Shown here: in pieces, positions 1 to 7,578 of the stretch
Layout of the letters: each line of letters opens with the position of its first letter
How positions within the stretch are numbered: the first letter of the stretch is position 1
Translations under genes and position numbers: made by a program
The notes under the pieces: model-generated
Told to the model about the DNA's origin: nothing
Seen by the model: the letters and a program-made list of their open reading frames with translations, nothing else
Database searches by the model: none
Origin: an uncultured Oscillospiraceae bacterium
GTDB lineage: Bacteria; Bacillota; Clostridia; Oscillospirales; Ruminococcaceae
DNA length: 21,854 nt
Assembly: GCA_910586535.1 (NCBI GenBank)
Contig: CAJUHS010000026.1
Location: 1-21,854 of the forward strand
Direction of reading: 5' to 3'

Positions 1-48
1 CGAGATGTTAGACGGTGACTGGAGTTCAGACGTGTGCTCTTCCGATCT
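1..48. other. Illumina P7/TruSeq adapter left in the assembly
   Basis: Bases 1-6 match the end of the P7 flow-cell primer, bases 7-14 (gttagacg) sit where the 8-base i7 index lies, and bases 15-48 match the 34-base TruSeq read-2 adapter ending in TTCCGATCT. Genomic sequence starts at 49. Any protein read through here gains a false tail: on the minus strand it is IGRAHV. This marks the true contig end and means the flanking gene was not truncated in the organism. Confidence 0.97.
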
Positions 49-391
49 TGTCCCAGTTAAAGCCGAGACCTATGGCGACACCAGATTCTTTTTGGGTCTG
101 CTGAGCGTATTCCTCTGCGGAATAATACTGGGCGTATCTGTCGTTCAGCCCCGAGGCATAGCCGCTCATAATACTGTTGTTAAGCGCAGCCTCATCGATA
201 TCGCTGATAAAATTTGCGCGTACGTATTTGTCCATTTCGGAAAGCTTCGCGTAAATGCTCTCTTTTTCTGAAACGCTTTTTACCTTTGAATTAAACACAT
301 TCAGAGAAAAATTATAGGTAATGATAAACGTCACCGCAGCAGCCAGAGCCATAAGTCCGATAGTTATTCCGAGAGAAATTTTTTTATTCAT
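49..391 (-). CDS. S41 family C-terminal processing protease, N-terminal part only
   Basis: About 114 residues of genomic sequence are visible before the adapter. There is a short cytoplasmic start (MNKKIS), one membrane anchor at about residues 6-28, and then an extracytoplasmic stretch ending near GVAIGLGFNWDK. This arrangement, with a helical region containing YASGLNDRYAQYYSAEEY, matches the N-terminus of CtpA/CtpB-like S41 proteases, which usually continue into PDZ and Ser-Lys catalytic domains. Those domains are missing because the contig ends. The gene starts 21 bases after the LytM-hydrolase gene stops and is probably the last gene of the ftsEX operon. In Firmicutes such proteases can process secreted cell-wall enzymes. 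The family assignment is good; the substrate is inference. Confidence 0.8.
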
Positions 392-412
392 AAGCTTACC
401 CCATAAAACGGT

Positions 413-1732
413 TTAATTGTTTATATTGACGTAATTTAACGGATTTGTGTGCTGACCGTCAACGCGCACCTCAAAGTGACAATGGTCACCGTAAGCGTAC
501 CCCGTATGTCCTATGTAGCCGAGAGTCTGTCCCTGCACAACGGTATCACCCACGTTTACCGCAAGACTTTGGTGGTGTGCGTAAAGGGTCGCAATACCGT
601 TTCCGTGGTCGATGATAACGCATTTTCCGTAGCCGTTGCCGTTGTCGCCTGCCTGAATGACAGTTCCTCCAGCCGAAGCTACCGTTGGAGTACCGCCGCA
701 CCCGGGCTTGGTAATATCTATGCCTTTGTGGAAATTATTGCGCTGCTCCTCTACTATCCAGCGGTTTCCGTATCCGTCTGTCATGTTGCGGACTGTAGGC
801 ACCGGCCATATAAAGCCTGTCTCGGAATAGCTTGTAAAGGTACCCGAAGTGTCTGTTTCCACTTCCTGTGGAACGTACTCCTGACCGTTAGCTTCAGCTT
901 CAAGCTTCCGCTGTTCCTCCTCTTTTTTCCTGCGCTCTTCCTCTTCCTTGCGCTTCCGTTCTTCCTCCTGACGCTTGCGCTCGGCTTCCTCCTGCAAACG
1001 GCGTATCTCAGCCTGCAATTCTTCCTCTACCTGCTGCTGCTCTTCGTCGATCTCGTCGGCGCGCTTGCGGTAATCGGAGATCATGTTTTCCTGCATCTGC
1101 TTGGTTTCGGCATGATTGTTCCATGTCTCGCGAAGCTCGTCATAGTACTGTTCCTCCTGTACCTTTTTCGTTTCCTGAACTTCAAGCTTTTCACCGAGCG
1201 CGGTCTTGTCCGCTTCAAGCTCCGCCACCTGTCCGCTGAGGGAATCTATCAGATCGTTGTCGTGCTTTGATACCCGTTCCACGAACTCCATTCTGGCAAG
1301 CATATCGTAGAAATCAGACGAGCCCGCGATGACGGAAGCAAGACTGTCGTTTCCCGCCATATAGAGAGCACGAAGCCGCTGACGGAACTGCTCTATGCCG
1401 GCGTCCAGTTCCTCCTCTTTAACGGCTATGTCAGCTTCAAGCCCCTCGATCTCCTTGTTGAGAAGCTCTATCTGCTCCTCTACGATAGCTACCTGCTTTT
1501 CCTGAAGCTTCATTTTGTTGTCGTATTCTTTAAGGTACTCTTCCTCCTTCTCGGCTTTTCCCTTGTAGTCATCCAGAGCCGCTTCAATGTTTTTGCGGTC
1601 CTTTTCAAGCTGCGCCTGCTTCGCTTCAAGGTCTGACATAGTATCCGCCGTGACTCCCGATGCAAGGCAGCTTGCCGAAATAACCATTGCAAACGCAAAT
1701 GGCAGTATTCTTCTTTTGAATATTTTTTTCAT
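413..1732 (-). CDS. Secreted coiled-coil LytM/M23 murein endopeptidase (EnvC/CwlO-like FtsEX effector)
   Basis: 439 aa. A signal peptide (about residues 1-29, probable cleavage after GVTA) is followed by a long coiled coil (about 30-275) with a very charged Glu/Arg/Lys stretch, then a C-terminal LytM domain. All four M23 zinc ligands are visible: HxxxD in FHKGIDI, and HxH in DHCHFEV, with YAHH before it. It should therefore cut peptidoglycan cross-links itself. E. coli EnvC, by contrast, has a degenerate LytM domain and only activates amidases. It lies 70 bases downstream of ftsX, and in known systems FtsEX controls exactly this kind of coiled-coil effector. The start at 1732 has an AAAGGA site 9 bases upstream. 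Confidence 0.92.
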   Translation of the reverse strand: MKKIFKRRILPFAFAMVISASCLASGVTADTMSDLEAKQAQLEKDRKNIEAALDDYKGKAEKEEEYLKEYDNKMKLQEKQVAIVEEQIELLNKEIEGLEADIAVKEEELDAGIEQFRQRLRALYMAGNDSLASVIAGSSDFYDMLARMEFVERVSKHDNDLIDSLSGQVAELEADKTALGEKLEVQETKKVQEEQYYDELRETWNNHAETKQMQENMISDYRKRADEIDEEQQQVEEELQAEIRRLQEEAERKRQEEERKRKEEEERRKKEEEQRKLEAEANGQEYVPQEVETDTSGTFTSYSETGFIWPVPTVRNMTDGYGNRWIVEEQRNNFHKGIDITKPGCGGTPTVASAGGTVIQAGDNGNGYGKCVIIDHGNGIATLYAHHQSLAVNVGDTVVQGQTLGYIGHTGYAYGDHCHFEVRVDGQHTNPLNYVNINN

Positions 1733-1764
1733 GCCGATGTTTCCTTTCCGACGTTTTTCACAGT

Positions 1765-1813
1765 TTAAGGTTTATAAAATTTCTGTATTTTTATCTTTGT
1801 TATTAAACCTTAA
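1765..1813 (-). repeat. AT-rich inverted repeat at the end of ftsX
   Basis: TTAAGGTTTA (1765-1774) and TAAACCTTAA (1804-1813) are perfect 10-base complements around a 29-base AT-rich loop. The right arm includes the ftsX stop codon (1803-1805). No U-run follows, so this is more likely an mRNA-stabilising or translational element than a terminator. Confidence 0.4.
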
Positions 1814-2714
1814 GGTACTTGCGCGTACTCATAACTGTGCCGAAGCCGCTGATTATCATTCCTGCGGCGGCATAGCCGATAACAAGCTTTACCGCAAATT
1901 CGCCCATGGGAATGAAACCGTTTACCGACATAATACTCCAGATAGTCATATCCTGGGACAGAACCTTGATAAGCTCCGAATAGCCGAAACAGGTCACTGC
2001 CGAAGCAAAAATTCCCGCCAGCGCGCCCAGGAACATACCCTCCACAAAGAACGGTACCTTTATAAAAGTGTTTGTGGCTCCAACAAGCTTCATAATAGCG
2101 ATCTCGCGCTTTCTGATGTCAACGCTTGCCCGCGCTGCATTGGAAATAATTACAAGAGAAACAAGTATCAGCGCCAGCAGAATAACCGCCGAAACTATCC
2201 CGATAAAGCGTTTCAGACCGGTAAGAATATTGATAAAATCCGTGGGGGACTTGATAGAGTCTATGCCGTCCAGACGGTTTATATCCATAAGCGTGGGACT
2301 TATTTCCTCGATATCCGCTATCCTGATACGGAAAGCGTCGGGAAGGGGGTTTTCTTCTCCGACATAGCTGAAAAGCTCGTCGGCATTATCGCTTTCCATG
2401 CTGTTTTTCATGTCCTCCAGAGCCTCGTCCTTGGAGTAGAACACCACAGATTCTACATTCTGTATATTTTTTATGGTATTTTCCATTGCGGACGCCATTG
2501 TAGAATCCACGTTATCGTCAAGGAAGATAACCACCTCGTTCTTGTTTTCGACTCCGCTGACAAATCGGTTGATATTTGCCGTAAAAAGCAGGGTAAATCC
2601 TATCAGCAAAAGGGATACCGACAGGATACAAAAGGACGCCACCGACATTATACGGTTTGTCCATATGTTTTTCATTCCCTGCCCGAACAGGTAATTCATA
2701 CTGCTAAGTTTCAT
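1803..2714 (-). CDS. ftsX: Cell division protein FtsX
   Basis: 303 aa, the normal length for Gram-positive FtsX. The N-terminal MKLSSMNYLFGQGMKNIWTN is the usual cytoplasmic amphipathic start. Transmembrane helix 1 is at about residues 22-46 and the extracellular domain at about 47-170. Three further helices lie at about 173-195, 222-246 and 270-294 in the FtsX permease fold. It pairs with FtsE to form an ABC-type complex that passes ATP hydrolysis across the membrane to the LytM hydrolase encoded next. No good ribosome binding site lies directly before 2714, and an in-frame TAA just upstream rules out a longer protein. An AGGAGG occurs about 37 bases upstream, separated from the start by a hairpin. 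Confidence 0.93.
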   Translation of the reverse strand: MKLSSMNYLFGQGMKNIWTNRIMSVASFCILSVSLLLIGFTLLFTANINRFVSGVENKNEVVIFLDDNVDSTMASAMENTIKNIQNVESVVFYSKDEALEDMKNSMESDNADELFSYVGEENPLPDAFRIRIADIEEISPTLMDINRLDGIDSIKSPTDFINILTGLKRFIGIVSAVILLALILVSLVIISNAARASVDIRKREIAIMKLVGATNTFIKVPFFVEGMFLGALAGIFASAVTCFGYSELIKVLSQDMTIWSIMSVNGFIPMGEFAVKLVIGYAAAGMIISGFGTVMSTRKYLKV

Positions 2715-2725
2715 TTATTGTTAAT

Positions 2726-2748
2726 CGTTTTCCATATACCGGAAAACG
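2726..2748 (-). promoter_or_regulatory. Hairpin between ftsE and ftsX, next to a displaced Shine-Dalgarno
   Basis: CGTTTTCC (2726-2733) and GGAAAACG (2741-2748) form a perfect 8-bp stem with a 7-base loop. On the minus strand the order is AGGAGG (about 2752-2757), this hairpin, 11 bases, then the ftsX ATG at 2714. Folding the hairpin would shorten the effective spacing from about 37 to about 14 bases. The structure is visible; its role in translation is inference. Confidence 0.4.
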
Positions 2749-2802
2749 CATCCTCCTCTCGCGCTGTTGTTGCTTAACATATTGTATAGTTTAACAATAA
2801 TT

Positions 2803-3471
2803 CTACCCTATGTAATCGTCAAAAGTAATGCGGCCATCCTTGATCGTGATAGTCCTGCCTCCGAAATGACGCACAAGCTCATGCTCGTGGGTTACCATCA
2901 TGACCGTTGTACCGCATTCATTTATACCCTTAAGAAGTTCCACTATCTCCAAGGAGGTTTTGGGATCAAGGTTTCCCGTAGGCTCGTCCGCGATGATGAG
3001 CTGAGGGTCGTTTACCAAGGCCCTTGCCAGAGCAACGCGCTGCTGTTCGCCGCCCGAAAGCTCGGTGGGAAAACTTTTTGCTTTGTCCTTGAGACCCACA
3101 AGGCTTATAACGTAAGGCACGCGGTTGCGGATATATTTAATGGGAGCGTCAATGCTCCGGAGAACAAAAGCTACGTTGTCATAAACGTTCATGGTATTTA
3201 TCAGCTTGAAGTCCTGAAAAACGAAGCCGATAGTACGCCGCAGCTTGTGAGCCTTGCTTTTTTTCAGCTTTTCAAGATTAAAACCGTTTACCATTATCCT
3301 GCCGCTTGTGGGAGTTATTTCCTTTAAAAGCAGTTTTATAAGGGTACTTTTTCCTGCGCCGGATTCACCTACAACAAAGGCAAATTCGCCGTCGTTTATT
3401 CTTAGACTTACATCGTGGAGAGCGTCCACGCCGTTTGAATATGTAACGCTCACATTTCTTAGTTCAACCAA
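2803..3471 (-). CDS. ftsE: Cell division ATP-binding protein FtsE
   Basis: 222 aa from a TTG start at 3471. It is a complete ABC ATPase, with Walker A GESGAGKST, a Q-loop in FVFQDFKL, the signature LSGGEQQR, Walker B LIIADEPTGNL and the switch His in MVTHEHE. It partners FtsX (start 88 bases downstream) to drive division-site hydrolase activity. The open frame runs to an ATG at 3558, but that would add 29 residues (MGAELFCSHK...) unlike any FtsE and encoded partly by a hairpin. The TTG start has AGGCGG about 10 bases upstream and gives VELRNVSVTY, the usual FtsE opening and family length. Confidence 0.93.
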   Translation of the reverse strand: MVELRNVSVTYSNGVDALHDVSLRINDGEFAFVVGESGAGKSTLIKLLLKEITPTSGRIMVNGFNLEKLKKSKAHKLRRTIGFVFQDFKLINTMNVYDNVAFVLRSIDAPIKYIRNRVPYVISLVGLKDKAKSFPTELSGGEQQRVALARALVNDPQLIIADEPTGNLDPKTSLEIVELLKGINECGTTVMMVTHEHELVRHFGGRTITIKDGRITFDDYIG

Positions 3472-3528
3472 AAGGTTTGCACCGCCTATCTCTAAAGTTA
3501 AATTTAACAAAATTTGCCAAATAAAATA

Positions 3529-3561
3529 TTTATGGGAGCAGAACAGCTCTGCCCCCATAAA
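3529..3561 (-). terminator. Hairpin between the CdaR-like regulator and ftsE
   Basis: TTTATGGGAGCAGA (3529-3542) and TCTGCCCCCATAAA (3548-3561) form a 14-bp stem with one mismatch and a 5-base loop. On the minus strand it is followed by ATATTTTATTT, a weak U-rich tail. It could end transcription of the upstream regulator or be a dispersed intergenic repeat; the tail is too poor to be sure. No convincing ftsE promoter was found in 3562-3680. Confidence 0.45.
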
Positions 3562-3680
3562 TTGAACGTATTAAAATGCTGTGCAAATGCCGCCCTATGC
3601 CCGGTCGGGGACAACTGCTTCGCCGAACCTCCGCAGGACTGCGATTTCATGCTGTTATATCAATTTATCGGAAACCCGGA

Positions 3681-4766
3681 TCAGAATTTTACCGGATTTG
3701 CCGAAAGGTATTTCTTTACCATAAGCGCGATCTTGAAAACGATAGCGTGGTCAAATTCCCGCAGGTCTAGACCGGTGAGCTTCTTTATCTTCTCCAGTCT
3801 GTAAACGAGAGTATTTCTGTGTACGAACAGCTTTCTTGATGTTTCGGACACGTTCAGGTTGTTTTCAAAGAATCTCTGGATAGTAAAGAGAGTCTCGTGA
3901 TCAAGGGATTCAATAGAACCCTTTTTAAATACTTCCTGCAAGAACGTCTCGCAAAGAGTAGTGGGGAGATGATATATCAGTCTTGCAATACCAAGATTGT
4001 CGTAGGACACGATAACCTTGTCCGTATCGAAAACCTTGCCCACTTCAAGAGCAATTTGAGCTTCCTTAAAGGAACGCGCCAGATCCTTGATACCCATGAC
4101 TACAGTACCTATGCCCACGTTCACGCGGGTGTAGAACTCGCTGGAAAGAGTGTCTGAAATAGACCTTGCAAGCTTTTCCAAGTCCTTTGACTCAACATTG
4201 CTTTTTATTTCTTTTACAAGGACAATATCCGATTCCGTAATATTCAGCACAAAGTCCTTAGCCTTGTCGGGGAAGAGATTCTGGATAACGTCAAAAGCTG
4301 AAACATCGTTTGATGAAATAATTCTTATCAGCAGGACGACTCTGCTCACATCGCTGTTGAAGTGAAGCTCCCGCGCCTTTACAACGATATCGCCGGGGAG
4401 AACGTTATCAAGAACAACGTTCTTGATAAAGTTTGTCCTGTCGTATTTCTCGTCGTAATACTGTTTTATGGAGGATAGGGTAATGGACATAATATTGGCA
4501 TATTTTGCCGCATTTTCATCGGTACCCTCAACAAAAACCGCGTAATCGGGCTTTATATGGGAGCCGAACGGCTTGTATGTATAGCCGTCGCGCACAAAGA
4601 TATCATGTGAGTCGCTCAGGTCGAGCGAAACAAATTCATTGGTAGTGCCGATCTTTGAAAGCTCGCTGCAAGCAATGATCGTAGCGGTGGAGTCCACAAC
4701 GCCGATAATGCAGTCCATCGCGTCTCTCATCTGATGAATTAAGCCCTGAAACAGTCTGTTTGACAT
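3681..4766 (-). CDS. CdaR/PucR-family transcriptional regulator
   Basis: 361 aa. The C-terminal region (FFENNLNVSETSRKLFVHRN, then TLVYRLEKIKKLTGLDLREF) is the PucR-type helix-turn-helix that defines this family. The middle (about residues 150-290) fits the GGDEF-like CdaR domain. The N-terminal part (MSNRLFQGLIHQMRDAMDCI) resembles the diacid-sensing domain. A start at 4778 is possible, but the AAAGG there touches the ATG. The ATG at 4766 has that same site 11 bases upstream and matches the family start. It is transcribed from its own promoter with a leader of about 160 bases. The ligand cannot be read from sequence, and no sugar-acid genes adjoin it. Confidence 0.85.
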   Translation of the reverse strand: MSNRLFQGLIHQMRDAMDCIIGVVDSTATIIACSELSKIGTTNEFVSLDLSDSHDIFVRDGYTYKPFGSHIKPDYAVFVEGTDENAAKYANIMSITLSSIKQYYDEKYDRTNFIKNVVLDNVLPGDIVVKARELHFNSDVSRVVLLIRIISSNDVSAFDVIQNLFPDKAKDFVLNITESDIVLVKEIKSNVESKDLEKLARSISDTLSSEFYTRVNVGIGTVVMGIKDLARSFKEAQIALEVGKVFDTDKVIVSYDNLGIARLIYHLPTTLCETFLQEVFKKGSIESLDHETLFTIQRFFENNLNVSETSRKLFVHRNTLVYRLEKIKKLTGLDLREFDHAIVFKIALMVKKYLSANPVKF

Positions 4767-4778
4767 ATAGACGGTCAT

Positions 4779-5087
4779 CCTTTCATTTTAGCCTGAGCAG
4801 ATCGGCATTAAAAGTACGAAAACGCCGGGATACGAAATACCGCAATAGCGCGGCGGAATTTTCACGCCGAAAAATATCAGAAACCATGCCTGAACACATT
4901 GCATATCATAGTAAAGCATATAAACACGTTCATGTAATTTATTATACACAATTTTTGTTGACATTGCAAGTGTTTTTTGTAATTTTATCTAAAAAAGTAC
5001 CGCAAAATTTTATATCTCGGCAAAATAACAAATACTTTTATTATTTTATCATAGATTTTGTATAATTGTGTTAATATTTTATGAATT
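4779..5087. other. AT-rich intergenic region upstream of the CdaR-like gene
   Basis: 309 bases without a supportable gene. It holds the minus-strand promoter at 4941-4969 and an otherwise AT-rich stretch after the lgt stop codon. No GC-rich terminator hairpin is visible after lgt. A TATAAT at about 5061-5066 on plus has no good -35 box and no gene to serve. Confidence 0.7.
4941..4969 (-). promoter_or_regulatory. Sigma-A promoter of the CdaR-like regulator
   Basis: On minus, TTGCAA (4964-4969), a 17-base spacer, then TATAAT (4941-4946). Transcription would begin near 4934, giving a leader of about 168 bases to the start at 4766. Confidence 0.75.
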
Positions 5088-5879
5088 TCACGGCGGCAGT
5101 ATTTTGCATTTCTGGCACTTTCTGACTATCAAAACAATTCCGAAAGCGAATACCGCAAGGCTTATCCATTGGGAAACGGAAAGTGAGAGCGCGTTCCCGC
5201 GGATATCGTCGCCGCGGAAAAATTCCAGCGTGAACCTCATCACGGAGTAACAGACAAGGTACAGCCCTGTCAGGCTCAGTTTAGGCAAAGTTTTCAGATA
5301 CAGAACCGTCAGTACAGTGAATAGCAGCAGGTTTCCCGCCGCTTCAAAAAGCTGGACAGGTATCAGCGGCACTCCGTTGGGAGCTCCTATGGCATGGTTA
5401 AAGGTAACGGACAGTGCGCCGTCATATTCTTTTCCGTAGCAGCACCCTGCCGCAAAGCAGCCGAGCCGTCCAAAAAAGTGGAACAGCGGCACGGCGGGGA
5501 CAACAGTCTCAAAGGCTTTCCCCACGGGAATTTTAAAATGCGTGCAGTACCGAAGCGCGCCCAGCGCCGCGCCGATAAGTCCGCCGTAAAAGACCAGTCC
5601 TCCGGTCGTAAGCAGGACAAGCCAGTACCTGAGGTTTTCCTTCAGGCTTTTTCCGTCAAGCCAATAAACGTCAACGCTGACAATGAGATACAGCAGCTTT
5701 GAGCCGATAAGACAGCCTATACCCGCATAGAGAAGCATATAAAAAATGTCCTCCGCAGAGATGCAGTCCCGCTTTTTTGCCAAAATCACAGCTGTTACGC
5801 AAATCGCGGCGGCTCCAAGTATTGCCATAAGCGCGTATACAGGTATCTGTCTGCCAAAAATTTCAATAAAAGGAAACAT
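5088..5879 (-). CDS. lgt: Prolipoprotein diacylglyceryl transferase (Lgt)
   Basis: 263 aa, the normal length, with about seven membrane helices. Lgt transfers diacylglycerol from phosphatidylglycerol to the lipobox cysteine of preprolipoproteins in the membrane. Visible motifs are FYGGLIGAALG (about residues 97-107), the signature FFGRLGCFAAGCCYG (about 135-149), whose Arg138 corresponds to E. coli Arg143, and EFFRGDD, whose Arg222 corresponds to Arg239. The position usually His in the first motif (E. coli H103) is Tyr98 here. A longer frame to 5993 would cross the upstream terminator. The ATG at 5879 has GGGGTGG directly upstream. The window's three sugar-related lipoproteins would be substrates. 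Confidence 0.9.
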   Translation of the reverse strand: MFPFIEIFGRQIPVYALMAILGAAAICVTAVILAKKRDCISAEDIFYMLLYAGIGCLIGSKLLYLIVSVDVYWLDGKSLKENLRYWLVLLTTGGLVFYGGLIGAALGALRYCTHFKIPVGKAFETVVPAVPLFHFFGRLGCFAAGCCYGKEYDGALSVTFNHAIGAPNGVPLIPVQLFEAAGNLLLFTVLTVLYLKTLPKLSLTGLYLVCYSVMRFTLEFFRGDDIRGNALSLSVSQWISLAVFAFGIVLIVRKCQKCKILPP

Positions 5880-5890
5880 AAACCACCCCA

Positions 5891-5923
5891 AAAATAAACG
5901 CTGCCGGCTTGAAAACCGACAGC
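5891..5923 (-). terminator. Intrinsic terminator after the DUF4190 gene
   Basis: On minus, GCTGTCGGT (from 5923) pairs with GCCGGCAGC (5900-5908) around a short loop, followed by GTTTATTTTTGG. It sits just upstream of lgt. No separate lgt promoter is visible in the gap, so lgt may depend on read-through. Confidence 0.75.
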
Positions 5924-5944
5924 ATTTACAGCTGAATTTGCAGA

Positions 5945-6214
5945 TCAATACATTGAAGAAGCAGCGGCAAGAACGCCCGCGCAAAGCGCACAAGCAACAA
6001 AAGTTATGCCGCAGAGCACTGTGCCTATAATTCCGAGAATCAGACCGGCTTTCTGCATACCATCTTCAAACCCGTTCTTCTTGGCGTTTACAGCCAGAAC
6101 TATAGCAACGATACCGAGGATAAGCCCCACAAGCGCGCCGTATCCAAAAAATATGCACACCAGAGAAAGAATACCGCAGACCAGGCTTCCGACAGCTAAG
6201 TTTTTCCCTTCCAT
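5945..6214 (-). CDS. DUF4190-type small membrane protein
   Basis: 89 aa. Its two hydrophobic segments (about residues 7-42 and 57-86) are joined by a short charged loop (NAKKNGFEDGMQKAG). The pattern SLVCGILSLVC...GLILGIVAIVLAV...KAGLILGIIGTVL is typical of DUF4190 proteins, whose function is unknown. It has its own strong promoter, a GGAGG site before the ATG and its own terminator, so it is a single-gene unit. The C-terminus is unusually Cys/Ala-rich. Confidence 0.8.
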   Translation of the reverse strand: MEGKNLAVGSLVCGILSLVCIFFGYGALVGLILGIVAIVLAVNAKKNGFEDGMQKAGLILGIIGTVLCGITFVACALCAGVLAAASSMY

Positions 6215-6249
6215 TTAAAAGACCTCCAATAATCATAAATATGTTACAA

Positions 6250-6278
6250 ATTATATCATATGAAGCGAAAAATGTCAA
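6250..6278 (-). promoter_or_regulatory. Consensus sigma-A promoter of the DUF4190 gene
   Basis: On minus, a perfect TTGACA (6273-6278), a 17-base spacer ending in an extended TGA, and a perfect TATAAT (6250-6255). The leader is about 29 bases. Confidence 0.88.
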
Positions 6279-6350
6279 GTTTTGACTAAATTTTTATCGC
6301 ATTCGTTAAAAACTATAATACTTATTGTTACAGATATGAAAAACAGGCTT

Positions 6351-7556
6351 TTATTGCTTTGTGACCTCGTAATCCTCCCCGCTCGAGGCTCTTTTCATAG
6401 CTTCAAGATATTCAGGAGTCCGCCATTCATAGGTGTTCCTGTCCACCTGACCGCCGTTGTCCCAGTAGTATGGAGCCATTCCGTAATCGGAGCAGAGCTT
6501 CACCATTTTCTCGATAAAGAAGATACAGCTTGCCTTGTCATTGCCGCTGGCGGCGTACTCTCCGATGATCACCGGGATACCTTTATCGACAAAGTTGGTT
6601 TTCATCATTCCGTAAAGGTCTTCCATCTGCTTTACCTCGGCGTCTGTACCCCATGTGTTATGTATGTTTGTGGTGCAAAATTCCCAGGGCGTATAGTAGT
6701 GTACTGAAACTATGCATCTTCCCGCAGAGTCTGAGGGCATTTTGAAGCTGCCGCTGCAAGTTCTTGCAATGTCCGTCCAGTAGCCCGCGATAAGCAGGTG
6801 CCGGCTGCCGTTGTTTCCGCCGCTGTTTCTGACAAGGTCAACAAACGCCTGATTGAATTCGTTCAGCAGGTCATATGCTGTATTTTCCGCAACTCCGTCA
6901 AAGCCGACCTCGTTCATGGACTCGAACACAAGCTTATCCCCGTAGTCCTTAAATTCCTCTGCTATTTGAGACCATAGGTTTTTGTACCTTTTAAGGGTGT
7001 TTTCCTTGTCGTTCTTCGCTCCCTCGATTATCCACGCGCCGAACTTCGGGTCTCCGCCGCCGTCGTGGTGTACGTTCAGAATAACGTACATATCCTGACT
7101 GTAGGCGTAATCCACCACCTCATGCACTCTGTCCATCCATTCGCGGTCAACGTTTCCCTCCGCGTCCATGTGGTCGCGCCAGGTAACGGGTATCCTAACG
7201 GATTTTATGCCGTCTTCTTTAAGAGCTGTGAAAAGCTCCTTTGTGGCTTTGGGATTCCCCCAAAGAGTCTCGTCAACCTTTTCGCCCTCTTCCACGTGCT
7301 CGTTGATCTTTCCGTCGCCGTCCCGGTCAGCCTGACATACGTCGAGGGTATCTCCCAGATTCCAGCCGATTCCCATGTCCTTTACAAGCTCCATTGAGGT
7401 GATATCCCGCATTTCTGCCGAAAGGACAGCATTTGCGCCCGTGTCGGCGGCAGAACCGCCGTCCTGTACGGTACTTCCGTTTCCGCAGGAGGTTAAAACC
7501 GCCAGTGAAAGCGCCGCCGATAACAATACTGCGGATAATTTTTTTATTTGATACAT
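6351..7556 (-). CDS. GH5 endoglucanase-like lipoprotein (first copy)
   Basis: 401 aa. Residues 1-24 are a lipoprotein signal with lipobox LTSC (Cys24), then a Ser/Gly/Ala linker, then a GH5 (beta/alpha)8 barrel from about residue 55. Markers are IGWNLGDTLD, SVRIPVTW, LNVHHDGG, the acid/base Glu216 in FESMNEVG, SVHYYTPW and the nucleophile Glu333 in IIGEYA. GH5 enzymes cut beta-1,4-glucans or related polymers; the exact substrate cannot be read. An inserted DRDGDGKIN (about 77-85) looks like an EF-hand-type calcium loop. It lies 22 bases after the phosphofructokinase gene, with AAAGGA 11 bases before the ATG, and probably shares its mRNA. No GC-rich terminator is seen after its stop. Confidence 0.92.
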   Translation of the reverse strand: MYQIKKLSAVLLSAALSLAVLTSCGNGSTVQDGGSAADTGANAVLSAEMRDITSMELVKDMGIGWNLGDTLDVCQADRDGDGKINEHVEEGEKVDETLWGNPKATKELFTALKEDGIKSVRIPVTWRDHMDAEGNVDREWMDRVHEVVDYAYSQDMYVILNVHHDGGGDPKFGAWIIEGAKNDKENTLKRYKNLWSQIAEEFKDYGDKLVFESMNEVGFDGVAENTAYDLLNEFNQAFVDLVRNSGGNNGSRHLLIAGYWTDIARTCSGSFKMPSDSAGRCIVSVHYYTPWEFCTTNIHNTWGTDAEVKQMEDLYGMMKTNFVDKGIPVIIGEYAASGNDKASCIFFIEKMVKLCSDYGMAPYYWDNGGQVDRNTYEWRTPEYLEAMKRASSGEDYEVTKQ

Positions 7557-7578
7557 TGGACAACGTCCTTTCTTAACA

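Noticed and set aside
5..271. 88-codon plus-strand frame at the left edge
   Set aside because: Its start lies in the sequencing adapter and the rest is antisense to the S41 protease gene.
900..1020. Strand-asymmetric pyrimidine-rich tract as a functional DNA element
   Set aside because: It is simply the Glu/Arg/Lys-rich coiled coil of the LytM hydrolase read on the other strand.
449..1270. 273-codon plus-strand frame opposite the LytM hydrolase gene
   Set aside because: The minus strand encodes a complete, motif-bearing enzyme. This frame is a by-product of its codon bias and has no domain.
1587..2777. 396-codon plus-strand frame opposite ftsX
   Set aside because: Antisense to ftsX and the LytM gene start, His/Lys/Arg-rich without motifs; FtsX is unmistakable on minus.
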